A stretch of DNA of 64,000 nt, taken from Dipteris shenzhenensis (Eukaryota > Polypodiophyta > Polypodiopsida > Gleicheniales). Of this stretch, positions 43,147 to 54,160 are shown piece by piece. How positions within the stretch are numbered: the stretch's first letter is position 1; each line of letters opens with the position of its first letter. Where the stretch lies: NCBI GenBank assembly GCA_047967505.1, contig CM106539.1. One strand, written 5' to 3'. Below the pieces are notes generated by a model. It was not told where the DNA came from and made no database searches. It saw only the letters and a program-made list of their open reading frames with translations. A program made the position numbers and the translations under genes.

Positions 43147-44800
43147 TTAGGTTTCTGTGCTATGGGTACAAGGTGGCATAGTATCATTAACCAATTTGTT
43201 AGGCTCTTGGTGACTTTCTTTTTCTAAAGTCTCTTGATCGAGCTTAATCTGCACATGTGGCTTATACTTCCAAAACTTCTTACGTTGGGAACTGTGGGGT
43301 AACTTTTCCACTAGTAAGGTGTTCCCAAGTAAGGGTTCATTCGCTGCGCATACTCCTTCCAGTCCCTCAGTAGACCATTCAAGAGGAGGTGGCTCAAATT
43401 TTGAGGGAGCTGACTTTGCGAGATACAATTTGACGATCCTTGTTTGGACTCATTCAAATTGTTCGGCCTTGGCTTTTCTGCTATTTTCTCCTTCAGCTTT
43501 CTTGAGGGATCTTCTACTGTTATTCAACTTTGGAGGTTTAACTTTTGGAAGCTCGATTGCCATTAGGGCATGGAGAATGGCTAAGTCATTGTCAAAGACT
43601 TGATCTTCAATTTGAGCATTCTCAACCTCAGTTTCGAGGTCCCAAGGGAAATTTGAGTCATCATTGGTATGGATACCTTCTTCAGGTTCATTATCGCACT
43701 CGAGGTCAGCCATAAAGAATGGCACCTCTAGATCGATTGGTTCTTCATGTGTGAGTTGAGGATCTACCTATAGCTCCTTACCATCTATCTCCGAGAAGAT
43801 GGGCTCTACTGAATGGCAATTGTTGGTTGCCAATGTTTGTATCTAGTTATTGACATTGCTTTGTGTATCGCCCAATGCTGTGCCCAATGCTGTTGTAGGG
43901 GGGCTGATTTGCTTGAGATCGTCGTTAAAGAGGTTTCATCCAACGCTCTAGGCACAATTGGGTTTATAGCTCCTGTCTCCACATTCACCCTGACTGTGGT
44001 GTCACAATTTTGGATTGTCAGTCTATCAGTTCCCCAATCATCGAGGACTGATGCTTCCCGCAACCAAGGACGTCCCAAAAAGATTTGATAGGATTTCTTG
44101 GGGAGATCCAAGATTGTGAATTGAAGGGAAAAGCAGACTCTTGTGACTTTTGTTGACATTCATTATATGCCTTGTGGATCAAGGGCATAGTAATGTTGCG
44201 TATGTCATGTCTCTCACCCATCTGCACAGGGATATCTTCAATCTCTTCCATATGTGGAGGGGGATTTGCGAGTTCAATCCATCCTTTGAAACTCTCCTAG
44301 AGATTGGGACAATTCCGTAGGAGGATTCCGATGGGAATTGACACAGGGCAACTCAAAATGCTAGAGAGTGTGGCTCCTTCAAGTTGATGTGGTGGTACAT
44401 TATGTTGCGGATTCTGTTGTTGGAACAGAGGCTCGAGTACAGTACCATACTTTGTGGGGCCAAGTCATCGATTGGATTTTGAGCTAGCTTCTCAGCCTCA
44501 AATTGAGCTTGTTCCTTTTATACCCATTGTTGAAGTGGCTGAAAACGAGCCTTCTTCACTTTTGCATTCGGATATGGAGCTTCTTTTATTAGAGGCTCGA
44601 GAGCTGATGTGGAGGAGCTTGGCTGCTCATTGCTTGGCAAAGGTAGAGGCACTTGTGCAGTCTTCTTAAGAAGTCGTCTTGGGTGGAGTGGAATATTAGG
44701 GTCCTTGGTGGCCTCTTTTTGCTGGCGTGTAATTACATTCACAAGTTGTGATTTTATGCTTGCTGGCCCTAGACTTTGATGGTAGATGGCGCCCGGCCAT
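43147..44800 (-). pseudogene. Ty3/gypsy gag-protease region, decayed
   Basis: Minus strand, reading down from 44742: MNVITRQQKEA, then the end of a protease-like region (YQIFLGRPWLREASVLDDWG, 44050-44110) as in plant gypsy polyproteins, then acidic linker frames (43450-43725 and 43147-43428). Frames change at about 44160, 43770 and 43440. RT is not seen below 43147, so the element is truncated there. The primer-binding site and LTR at 47306-48430 on the same strand probably belong to it. Confidence 0.6.
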
Positions 44801-45133
44801 GTTGTGGCATGGAGGAGTCAAAGGGATTTCTTGAATTTCAGCGGGGCAATTGGGGTAGAGGACTGTCGGAGACGATGGTCGCAACGGAGCTGCATGCATA
44901 TTTGGTGAGCGTTGGTGTTAGAGGCATTGGTCGGAGCGCTGCTACATGCAGGTGCAACGGGTATCTCTGTCGCAAGTGCGGGTGTTGATTTAATTGCATT
45001 AGGAGGGTTACAGATGTGTTAGTGTTGTAGGGACCATTGTTAATGGTGGCAAGAAAGTGCCATCTAATAATGTAGAAATGTCACTTTTGGGTTGCCATTT
45101 CTACCTAGTTTTGTAGTAGTGAGGTATCGCAAT

Positions 45134-45346
45134 TCAAACATACATAGGCTTTGAATAATGACCAACTATGATGATTCTCAAAACAAACAATATCCAAAAA
45201 ATGAGACAAATTAATGCGGGAGCTAACCTCATTAAGGCCAAGACACTTGTATCCGACCACCCATACTTTGCTTGCAAATTCAAGATTGAGAAATAAGCCT
45301 GTAGTTTTGACATCCTAGCACCCTCGTACAACTGTGTTGATTGCAA
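45134..45346 (-). pseudogene. Possible CACTA (TNP2) transposase fragment
   Basis: The frame contains LYEGARMSKLQAYFSILNLQ followed by AKYGWSDTSVLALM, which resembles the LYPG...S.L...L...K...GWS..S N-terminal motif of CACTA (En/Spm) TNP2 transposases. Only this one stretch is recognisable, so the call is tentative. Confidence 0.4.
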
Positions 45347-45789
45347 CTCTCACATGTTGGCCTCAGACTCGAACATCACGTGTACATGTGATGTACTGCC
45401 CCTAAAAATAGAATCCATCATGTCCACCATACCCTCGTCACATCATCTAGCATTGCCCCACGTGTGTAGGGACATGTGCCGGTGCAGACGGATCGTCAAT
45501 CGGAGGTCACAGCGTAAATATATGAGTGAATTAGTGCGAAACAAGGCCCCACATGGGGGCACCAATTAACGAGGGCTAGGGATGCTTAATTGGTGTGAAA
45601 TGGGCTGAAAAATCCCCATAGTGTGTTGTTTCCGTGTGGGAAATCGTGGCTCAAACGGGGTCCAGTTTGGGTCCCAAACGGGCAAGATACAAAGTGTTGA
45701 AGTCGGGGTAAAATGTGGTCTTTTTGGTGGTGGTGGTGGTGGTAAAAGTTTGGTGTGAATGGGCTTTAAGTCTAATTGAGGGGGAGTAA

Positions 45790-46066
45790 CTGAGGTACTT
45801 CCAGTTAGTCTAAATATCCTATTACCCTAGCTATCCAATTATTCTAACTGTGAGTTACTCTAACCTAGCTTACTCTAACCTAAACTCAAACTGACTACAG
45901 TTAGCTAAACTAACCACAAATAGTTGAACTAACTATACTACAGTCAGGCTAACCTAACCAAACCAAACTAGTCACTAACTTAAGCTAAACTAACCTAAGG
46001 TTGTCAAACCTAACCTAGGTTAGTACTAACCTAACTATGGTTAGGTTAGGGTTTTAAAAAAAGCCC
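45790..46066 (+). repeat. Degenerate CTAACCTAA repeats
   Basis: Many copies of CTAACC, CTAACTA and their reverse (GGTTAGG) over about 270 bp, ending in GGTTAGGGTTTT. It resembles degraded telomere-like sequence but is not a regular TTTAGGG array. Confidence 0.55.
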
Positions 46067-46473
46067 GGGGGGGGGGGGGGGTTTTGTCGGGCGGCGGCCA
46101 CCAAGAGGGGGGTCTATGAGGAGAGGGGAGGTGGGAGACGAAGGGGTGGGGGGGGGGCTGGGAGGTGTGGTAGAGGGAGGAGTAGGGAGGGTGGAGGGCA
46201 GGTAGTGCACAGGAGGAGGCCGCGGGCGGGAGGAGGCGGTGAGGATGGTGTGGCGTGGTGGGCTAAGTGCCGCCTGCTTGCGGGTGAAGGTACGTAGCCT
46301 AAATGGGTGCATGTCGCCGCATAGGCGGGCGCTGCGTGCACCGTAGGCTGGCATTGCGCAAGCGGGAAGCCTTGCAATAATGAACGGCTTAGGCCCTTAC
46401 TAAGGGCTAAAGCCCCTTAAGAGTAGATTTAGGGAGAGCGGTCGGCCAAGGAGAGACAGGGGGTGGGGAGAGA

Positions 46474-46553
<80 letters not shown>

Positions 46554-46680
46554 GGTAGGGGTTGGAGGGGATGGTGGTGGGGGGGGCGGGGGGAAGGAAG
46601 GGGGGTTTGGGTGGTATGGAGGGGGGGGTGGAGGACCCAGTGGTGGTGGAGGGGGGAAAAACTTTGACGGGCAAAAAACT
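46067..46680 (+). repeat. G-rich low-complexity block with (TA)n and (GA)n
   Basis: A run of 15 G at 46067-46081, G-rich sequence to 46230, (TA)n at about 46473-46495, (GA)n at 46495-46542, then a further G run and G-rich sequence to about 46650. Proline-rich frames on the other strand are artefacts. Confidence 0.85.
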
Positions 46681-47305
46681 TGGACGGAAATCCAAAGGGA
46701 GGAAGAGATGGTCACCTTAACGCTCTCCAAGTCTTTCTCGATGTAACATGATTATTGATGGTGAATGGACAATGGCTGGATGGCTAGGTTATCTCGCTAC
46801 GAGACGGGCTTGAAATAACTCATTGTGTGAGGATGGGAGTAGGGTGGTGGTCAATGGAGAGGGAGGAGTGTCTTGCGTAGGGCTCAGAATGGGGAAGAGG
46901 ATGGAGGCTAAATGTGAAAGAAGAAGAATGAGGGGGTGGAGTGGGTTTTTATAGGAATGGGTGTAGGGTTAGGGCCAAACCCTAAACTCTTCCCAAGCCA
47001 TAACCTTTCATGGTTAGCTCGGATCGCTCTTCTATAAAAAGGTGAAATTATCAAAATTCTAAGATCTATGCATTCGTGTCCACTACCTAGCCTGATTTGT
47101 TTATCAAGTGGATTCTTTTTAAGAAATAAAGAAAACTTCTTGAGGTAGTAACCCCAGGTTGATGCTTGGAGTTGATATGTTTGGTTAGAGTTGGATTATA
47201 AAAAAAAAACTCTCCTTGCCCTTGAGTGTTATGTTCGTGAAAATTCATACTAGCTCATTTTTTACACATACTTGCGTATGTTTACTCGTTACTTGAGATG
47301 CTAGT

Positions 47306-47326
47306 CTCCCCGAAAATGGCGCCAAA
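47306..47326 (-). other. Primer-binding site, TGGCGCC type
   Basis: The minus strand reads TTTGGCGCCATTTTCGGGGA right after an LTR end (AACA). This form, not initiator-Met, is common in plant Tat/Athila-type gypsy elements. Confidence 0.65.
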
Positions 47327-48089
47327 TGTTGGCTCTTTCCCATGGCTTTTGCAGAAAGAGCAGGGTATTCTCAGTATGCAGGGTTCTTATGCTTTTTGTC
47401 ACCTACAGATATATTGGTGTTGTCATTTATAGTATAAGTGTAGCTTAGGACCTCGAGTCATATTTCGGTGAGAGACATAGGCTTAAATGGGGTAAGCAAA
47501 CATAGTGCATGCATGTGTGAAAGGAACACGCATCATCATGGTTGGGGTAATAAGGCTTTCTCCTTCACTGGGGGTTGAAGGGTATAGGAGGGGTTTGAGG
47601 GTTAGAGGGAGGTTCAGGGTTTAGAAGGAGGTTCCAAGGTTCAGAGAGAGGTTCCAAAGTTTAGAAGAGGTTCAAGGGTTAGAAGGAGGATCCAAGGTTC
47701 AGGGTAGAGTACATGATGGAGAACTCATCTCCCTTGTAGATCATGGAGGTAAAGGGTTGAGGAACTAAGGGCTTAGGGGGAGCATAGGAGTGGGAGAGGA
47801 AGAAGATGTAAGAGCATGGGGGGAAAGAAGAGAGAGAAAAAGGAGGAGGAGGGAGGAGGAGGGAGGAGGAGAAGAAAGTAGGAGGGAGGAGGAGGAGGAG
47901 GAGAGGGAGGAGAGGGAGAGGATGGGTTGCAAGGTTGGAGGAGAGGGGAGGAGGAGTTGCAAGATTAGGACATGCTTTTGGATGTGGAGTGCAAGGAAGC
48001 ATGGTGGACAATTGAGACAATTGCTTGGAATACCAAAGTAAAACTCAACACAATGCCCCAAAGAGTGTGGGCTTCATTCCATTATGGGG

Positions 48090-48097
48090 TATTTATA
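48090..48097 (-). promoter_or_regulatory. TATA box in minus-strand LTR
   Basis: The minus strand reads TATAAATACCCC, a strong plant TATA context, immediately downstream of the minisatellite that would form the U3. Confidence 0.55.
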
Positions 48098-48109
48098 CAA
48101 GTTGAAGAT

Positions 48110-48420
48110 CTTCTCTCTTTGCATGTAGGAATTGTAAGACATTCTCTCTCTACATGTAGAACTTGCATATAGAAGTTGCATGTAGGAGTTGCAAGTTGCA
48201 TGTTGAACTCGCATGTTGCATGTTGCATGTAGGAGTTGCATGTAGAAATCGCATGTTGCATGTAGAACGTGCATGTAGAACATGCATGTAGTAGTTATAC
48301 AAGTTGGATGTAGGGGTTTCATGTTGAACTCACATGTTGCATGTTGCATGTAGAACTCGCATGTAGAACATGCATGTAGGAATCGCATGTAGGACTTGCA
48401 TGTAGGAGTTGCAAGTAGAT
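48110..48420 (+). repeat. Minisatellite of GCATGTAGAACTT-type units
   Basis: About 20 degenerate units of 7-13 bp (GCATGTAGGAGTT, GCATGTTGAACTC, GCATGTT). Spacing is irregular and there are no unique spacers, so it is not a CRISPR-like array. It lies in the presumed U3. Confidence 0.85.
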
Positions 48421-48539
48421 TCACTATCTGCTCAAAACAGATTGGTTGTTGTGAACCATCATCATCATCTAATTATGCACAATATCGTGCCTAAAAGCCC
48501 ATGACAAATGATGCAACAGCAGTAGACTAAGGAGTACCT

Positions 48540-49492
48540 AAGGGTCAAGAAGAGATTCTTAGAAGCCAGTAGTGTGATGAAGGCACATTTGGATGAGTAT
48601 ATAAAGGACTATGACGTGGGAGATCTATGCAAAGACAATTGCCATTGCTTAGATGCTGATGGTGCTTGGGTGCGATCCACTATCGGTAGGGTGTGTATGG
48701 CGAGAGCCACTATATCAAAGCCAATCGTTGGGCAATTCCAAAAAATTAGAACATGAGGTGGGCATTTTGAGTGCTCAAGGAACAACGGTATAGGTGGAGG
48801 GGATTCTGATAGAGAAAGTGCTGAGGTGAAGCTTAAATTTCAGCATGGAAGTCAAAAGTTTTATAGCTTTACTGTTGGATCAATTGTCAAGTTCACCTTC
48901 TATTAATAGGTTGCAATGGACTATGTTGCTTCAAGAACTGTCATCCATGAAAAGGTCACAAGAGAAATCCTCATAATGGGCCAACCTAGCTATAGATACA
49001 TCATATTAATGTCTTCATATTGTAATTCCAACCTAGCTATAGATATATAATATTAATGTCTTCATATTGTAATTCCAACCTAGCTACAAATACATTGTTT
49101 ATGCTCATATAATCGACTACTACATCTCCTGTATTTAAATTAAATCTTTATCTGCTATTATTAAATATGTGCCTCTCATTGTATGTAGTTTAGCTTTCTA
49201 TTTCTTATTGTAGTGGTTTATGATTGTGCTGAAGATTACAAAACCAAACTAGAGATCATCGGCCCACAGTCACAAAATGTTTCGTCACACACTCTTGTAG
49301 CTTGACAAACATTCAAGAAGGTAATCAACTATTACACTATTCAAAACTAGTGGACCAAACCCAATGGACCACTAGATCATTACAATGATAGACCACGAGG
49401 GAAGCTCAAGGGAAGGGCCTATTCATGGTTTTTATAGCTCTAGGAGAGGAGGTGCACTGCCTCTCCAACCACACACTATGTGGCTATATTTA
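48540..49492. other. Anonymous DNA, nothing recognised
   Basis: A 60-codon frame at 48574-48756 has no family motif. Two near-identical copies of ATATTAATGTCTTCATATTG lie at 49007 and 49048. Confidence 0.4.
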
Positions 49493-49555
49493 CTTTGTGT
49501 GTGTGCGCGCATGTGTGCGCGTGCATGTGTGTGTGTGTGTGAGTGTGTGTGTGTT
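49493..49555 (+). repeat. (TG)n microsatellite
   Basis: Imperfect TG/CG repeat. Confidence 0.9.
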
Positions 49556-49682
49556 TAACTTGCAATATGAAAAAAGTTTATATTTCAAATCAATTAAATT
49601 TGTATATTGATGGTTCCTCTCTTTTGATGCATCTTCTCGATGCGAATGAACATTTGACGTCAGCAAAAGGAAGATAACCAAG

Positions 49683-49815
49683 TTGGATGCAAATATTATA
49701 TAAACATTACATCCTCTTGGATGATGAAAATATTATATAAACTATACATCCTCTTGGATGCTGATGATGAAAATATTATATAAACTATACATACTCTTAG
49801 ATGCTGATGCTGATG
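49683..49815 (+). repeat. Tandem repeat of about 45 bp, three copies
   Basis: Units contain AATATTATATAAAC, then TACATCCTCTTGGATG, then GATGATGAA, repeated three times with small changes. Confidence 0.8.
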
Positions 49816-49849
49816 CTACTGTTGATTATGATGTTTGTGACCACTTCTT

Positions 49850-50640
49850 TGAGATGCTCTTCCTCTGCCTCTGCCTTTACCTCTATCTGAAGCTATGAAT
49901 GCTTGATCATTTGAATGAGCTTGGCATGCTTGAATGGCTCGAGTCCTGAGTTCTTCAAGAAGTAACAATGACTATAGCTCTTCTAGTGTTGGAATTTGCC
50001 TTTGAATGGCAATACTCTGGACTAGATTCTTGTATCCCTCTCCTACTCCATTCAAGGTGACTTGAACTATCTGTGTGGGATTCATAGTCTCTCCTACTAC
50101 TTCGAGTTGATTCTTATAATCTTTTATTTTGAGTACATAAGCATGAACAATTTCATTTCTGTTGTAAAAATTTGGTTGATCTATTTTCTCAGTGTGAGAA
50201 TCTTGGATGTTTACATAGACTCATTATAAAGAGTTGCGAACAGATCCCATGCTTCTTTGGATGGCTCCAGTATGTTGAGCTATCCAAGCATGACTGTTGA
50301 CATCTTGCACATTATGCTTAATCAAATGATATGCATATTTGTTTTTCTTTGTCCCATTTTGTCTGTGCTCTGGCAATGGGTAGGATCTACTGCAGGTGTA
50401 AACGAGGTGTAAACATCATTGGTATAGGTGTAGACCCTTCTGATTGCATTGTGGTTGTTGTGGGAGTTGTTGCTGGTTGACTAGATGGTCTAGGTGTAGA
50501 CCCATCAACATACTCCCATTTGTCTTAAAGCACAAGAATGGTCTCCATTTGTTATGTCGATGTGCCGTAGTTGGAATTGTATAACTTAGTAGATGCCTCC
50601 AAATTGAGGTTGCTAGTCATAGACATGATGCAATAAATGT
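49850..50640 (-). pseudogene. Decayed Ty1/copia gag
   Basis: On the minus strand, text such as MSMTSNLNLEAS, then QMETILVL.DKWEYVDG, then WDKEKQI follows the order of copia gag (UBN2/DUF4219) openings. Many stops interrupt it. The identification rests on these short matches. Confidence 0.45.
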
Positions 50641-51401
50641 ACTCAAGGTGCCTGTGAAAAACACTGTCTAAATAACTACTGCAAAGCATGTTTGTATCAA
50701 GTGGAATTTGAACTATTGGTGAAGATAAAACTGCAATGTGTATCTAATTTATTACAAGGCTCGTGTGGTAAATGATGGCGGGAATAGCCAAGAGGCTTTA
50801 TGAGGTTGAAAATAGCATGCATGATTCTAGAAAAATTGCCCCAATAAGATTTACAATGTAGGCATGTTAGTGCAAAAAGAAATGATGTGTAATCTGCCCA
50901 CTGAATAAGCTTCCAATACCTTTGAATACTCTAGAATCTGTTCACTGATGTGTAGACGGTTAGGTTTTAGGACATGTGAGCATAGGAGGTGAGTGAGAGT
51001 ATAGGAAGTAGTCATCGGTAATTTTTAGGCATGGCTTTGATTAGTTGCTTTGGAGTTCTCTCCTCTATGGATAAACTAATCTACTCTGATCTGGAGCTAG
51101 AGACCACCAACCATCGGGCAATGAAAGCAGCAAATAATTTCTTTTTTTTTTGTTCCTTTTAGGTGTTGGGTCAGATGTGTCAATGAAGAGGCTTAAATGT
51201 GTGCAAGAAGTGGATTTGATGTCAAGGGTAAAAAGTGTGTAATACAAGTGCCAAAATGTGCATGTGATGTGATGAGTAGAGCACAAAAAATCAAACATTT
51301 TTTCTTTTTGGAGCACCCTCAAATTCTTCTTGAATCAAGAGATATGGCTTGATCTAGGTGGAGGGGTAAAAAAGGAGAAAATGATGATGTTGCAAGAGGG
51401 A

Positions 51402-52326
51402 TCACATGCAAAGTATGCATGGCAAGGGCCTTGCTTCTAGAGTTGTGTGATGATGTGATAGCTCTGTGCACATGGAAGGTGCTAAGTGTGGGGCAAGTGT
51501 GCTTGTGAAGAGGTTACTATGCCTACCAGGGGGCTGTGTGCAACGTGGCAATGATGAGGTGGTGGCAATGTCTTGATGTGGTTGTTGACATGTCAAAGCT
51601 GATGTGACAGCAGACTGATATGACAATTGGAATTTGCCATCCACGGAATTCTTCAAGTTGGTTAACACGCTCTTGGAGATCACCATTGAGAAAGATACAT
51701 CACGTCCTTTTAATTGCTCTACTACTGCTTGAATTGGCCAGAACTTGTAGGTTCCTCTCGTATCAGGAAAGAAGAGAATGGTCTTCTTCAACACATCTTG
51801 GAGGTCTGTTGGCAAGCTCAAAATCCTGACTCCACCATCTTTACTAATTTGAGTGTTGGGGTATACATCTAGAATATCTTGTCTCTTCCACTGCTTCTTG
51901 AAAAAGTGTGCTTGCAAATTGCCTCCAAAAATTCCTAGAGCATTTTCAATCACGATTTCATTGATGGTAATCTTCTGACCTTGACAGACCCTCCTTCATG
52001 TTCATCTCTTGTACCAACCTGGTGAAGTCTTGGAGAGCATCCAAATTGGGCTTTTGAAGAGCGAGAGAGGAGCTCCCATATGTCACAATTTCAAGATTAC
52101 AGAAGGAGGGGCTCTTGCATTGTGCTGCAGAGGGGGAGGAAAGATTGTGTGAGGAGCTCCTGGACAATGCAGGGTCCATTACGAGAGGGAATAGAAGTTG
52201 CAGGAAGAGTGCAAGGGAGATAGAAATGGTCGAGAGGGATAGAATATGAAACACTGAAGGAAATGGAATAGTGGAGGCTTGAGTTTGAAGTCTGATTGCA
52301 AGGGAGAAAGAAATGGTTGAGAGCAA
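51402..52326 (-). pseudogene. Unrecognised broken gene, two frames
   Basis: The upstream frame (52326-51958) ends at a stop. The next frame (51953-51402) holds a protein-like stretch (ENALGIFGGNLQAHFFKKQW, DILDVYPNTQISKDG, YKFWPIQAVVEQLKGRDV). The frames join near 51955 if one indel is assumed. I do not recognise the family; it could be a captured host gene fragment or a transposon accessory protein. 50641-51401 shows nothing. Confidence 0.3.
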
Positions 52327-52429
52327 TAGAAGATGAAGTAGTGAAGGAAATGGAAAGTGGAGGCTTGAGATTGCATGGGAGAATGAAACAGTCGAGAGGG
52401 ATAGAAGATGAAACGGTTAAGGGAATGGA

Positions 52430-53400
52430 ATAGTGGTTTGTAGCTTGACTACACTATCAAGGTGAGAGCCACCATAGTGGTTGTAGCCTGACTACATTGT
52501 CAAGGTGAGAGCCATCAGAATGGTTGGCCTGAATTTTGATTATTTCAAGGCGACAGTACTGACTTGCATGGTAATGAATGATTAGAAGTGGTGGCATCTA
52601 AGATTCTCATCCACCTCTGTGGTGGCGGCTAAGACCCAATGGGCTGGCAGTTAATTACTAGCCATTGTAGTGGCCTGCAATTACTCAGCTTCCAGCTACC
52701 ACCACCGGGCTTGCATGCATGATTACTACGAGTGTAGTAAATTACCAGTCACTGGGCTTGCATGCTCAGGAGAGTACTAGAGTGCATGGTAATGAGAGAT
52801 AAGAGGTGATTAGGCTTCATGATTTACTTTTGTGGGAATTACTACCCAATGGTGGTGCTTGTCATCAGCCACGTCTGTTGTGGCTACGATTCCACCATGC
52901 TGGGCAGTTAAAATTACCAGCCACCGCCACCACCTGGCTTAAGCATGAATGATCACTACAATTGCAATAAAAATTACCAGTCATCGGGCTTGCATGCTCA
53001 GTAGAGTACTAGAGTGCATGGTAACGAGTGATTATAGCCACGTCTATCGTGGCTACAATTCCACCGGGATGGGAGTTAAAATTACCAGCCACCACTCACC
53101 CACCACCGTGCTTAAGTATGCATGATCACTACGAGTGTAGTAAAAATTACCAGTCACCAGTCTCGCATGCTCAGTAGAGAACTAGAGTGCATGGTAATGA
53201 GTGATTAGAGCTTCATGATTTACCTTTATGGGAATTACTGCCCGGTGGTGGTGGCTCTCATCAGCCATGTCTGTCGTGGCTAAGATTTCACTGGGCTGGC
53301 AGTTAATTACCAACCATCGGAGTGGCACCACATGGCGTCTTCTTCATGATTACCATCCCGTCTAGGGTGGTGCCTAAGATTCCACCGCGGTGGCTTGCAA
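52430..53400 (+). repeat. Degenerate tandem repeat, about 180-230 bp units
   Basis: Recurring order: GCTTGCATGCTCAG, TAGAGTACTAGAGTGCATGG, then TGGCTACGATTCCACC-like text, then AATTACCAGCCACC. Clear copies of the AGTGCATGGTAA segment lie near 52785, 53015 and 53190, with a partial one near 52570. Confidence 0.75.
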
Positions 53401-53739
53401 TCAATATGTATGGAACCCCAGGCTCCAGCCACCACAGTGGCTCGAACTTTATAATATATATAAGATCCGTGGCATTTGGCATTTTACTATGTTGCTCTCA
53501 TCTGCCCCTGCTCTACTACTTTTCTCCACACGATCTACTACTTTGTTCCACACCCCTCCTTTAGCTCTTTTTTGCCCCTACTCTACTTTGCTCCATGCTC
53601 CCTCCTCCAACTCTCGTCACTCATTTGCTCCCCTGCTCATCTACTGCTCACCCACTCATCTTCAGCATGCCTCCTACCACCGCCCCTTGATGCTCTGTGA
53701 TCCCAATGTTATCTTCCTTCTCATATAAGGTGATTGCAT

Positions 53740-53952
53740 TACACTCACTTGGAGTAGAAATGCTAGCACTAGTGGAGACCTTTCGTTCCCACAGTCGATT
53801 CCCCACACATCTGCATATCACCACCCTGTCACCACCTTAGATGACATACTCACAAAGGGCCTCTTTATGGTTGTGTTGTATGGGTTCCCCCTAGATGTTC
53901 ATGAAGGCCTCAGTATTTTTAGAGCAGAGTATTCTCAATTTGTTGGGGGGGG
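53740..53952 (+). pseudogene. Copia RNase H end and polypurine tract of a previous element
   Basis: The plus-strand text DDILTKGLF (53840-53866) matches the ADILTKGL motif near the end of copia RNase H. About 80 bp later an 8-G tract (53945-53952) looks like a polypurine tract, directly before the LTR at 53953. Confidence 0.45.
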
Positions 53953-54146
53953 TGTAATCTGAGTCCTGGTAATGTGTGGGGGTTAAAGGTCACTGTGCCT
54001 TAACCCTGGTTATGTACAATACTCAAACACATATATAAATGAATGAAAAAAGAAGATTAGGGTGGTTCTGCACCCACCAAAACTTGTGTGGCTCTCTGTC
54101 TCTCTCTCTCCTTCTTCCGTTCTTGCTTCCGTTGAGAGCACTCTCA
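53953..54146 (+). repeat. Short copia 5' LTR
   Basis: From TGTAATCTGAG to ACTCTCA, 194 bp, followed by AC and the primer-binding site. It holds an AAATGAATGAAA stretch and a CT-rich end. The left limit depends on the G tract being a polypurine tract. Confidence 0.45.
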
Positions 54147-54148
54147 AC

Positions 54149-54160
54149 TGGTATCAGAGC
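54149..54160 (+). other. Primer-binding site, initiator tRNA-Met type
   Basis: TGGTATCAGAGC, the third copy of this site type in the window. Confidence 0.9.

Larger units (their letters stand above)
47327..48430 (-). repeat. 5' LTR of the minus-strand gypsy remnant
   Basis: Ends in CAACA at 47327, next to the primer-binding site. A TATA box (48090-48097) divides it into a short-repeat-rich U3 and an R-U5 of up to about 0.7 kb with GGTTC repeats (47590-47700) and GGA-rich sequence (47790-47960). The upper boundary is approximate because no second LTR is present. Confidence 0.5.

Noticed and set aside
45790-46066. Interstitial telomere array
   Set aside because: Only one GGTTAGGGTTTT-like word is close to a telomere unit; the rest is degenerate CTAACC/CTAACTA without regular 7-bp spacing.
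46046-46730. Proline-rich open frames on the minus strand
   Set aside because: They lie over G-rich tracts and a (GA)n/(TA)n repeat; no extensin-like motif order.
47679-48061. Ser/Pro/Leu-rich frames on the minus strand
   Set aside because: Low-complexity GGA-rich DNA inside a presumed LTR.
48110-48420. CRISPR-like array
   Set aside because: Units are short and irregular with no unique spacers, and this is plant nuclear DNA; it is a minisatellite.
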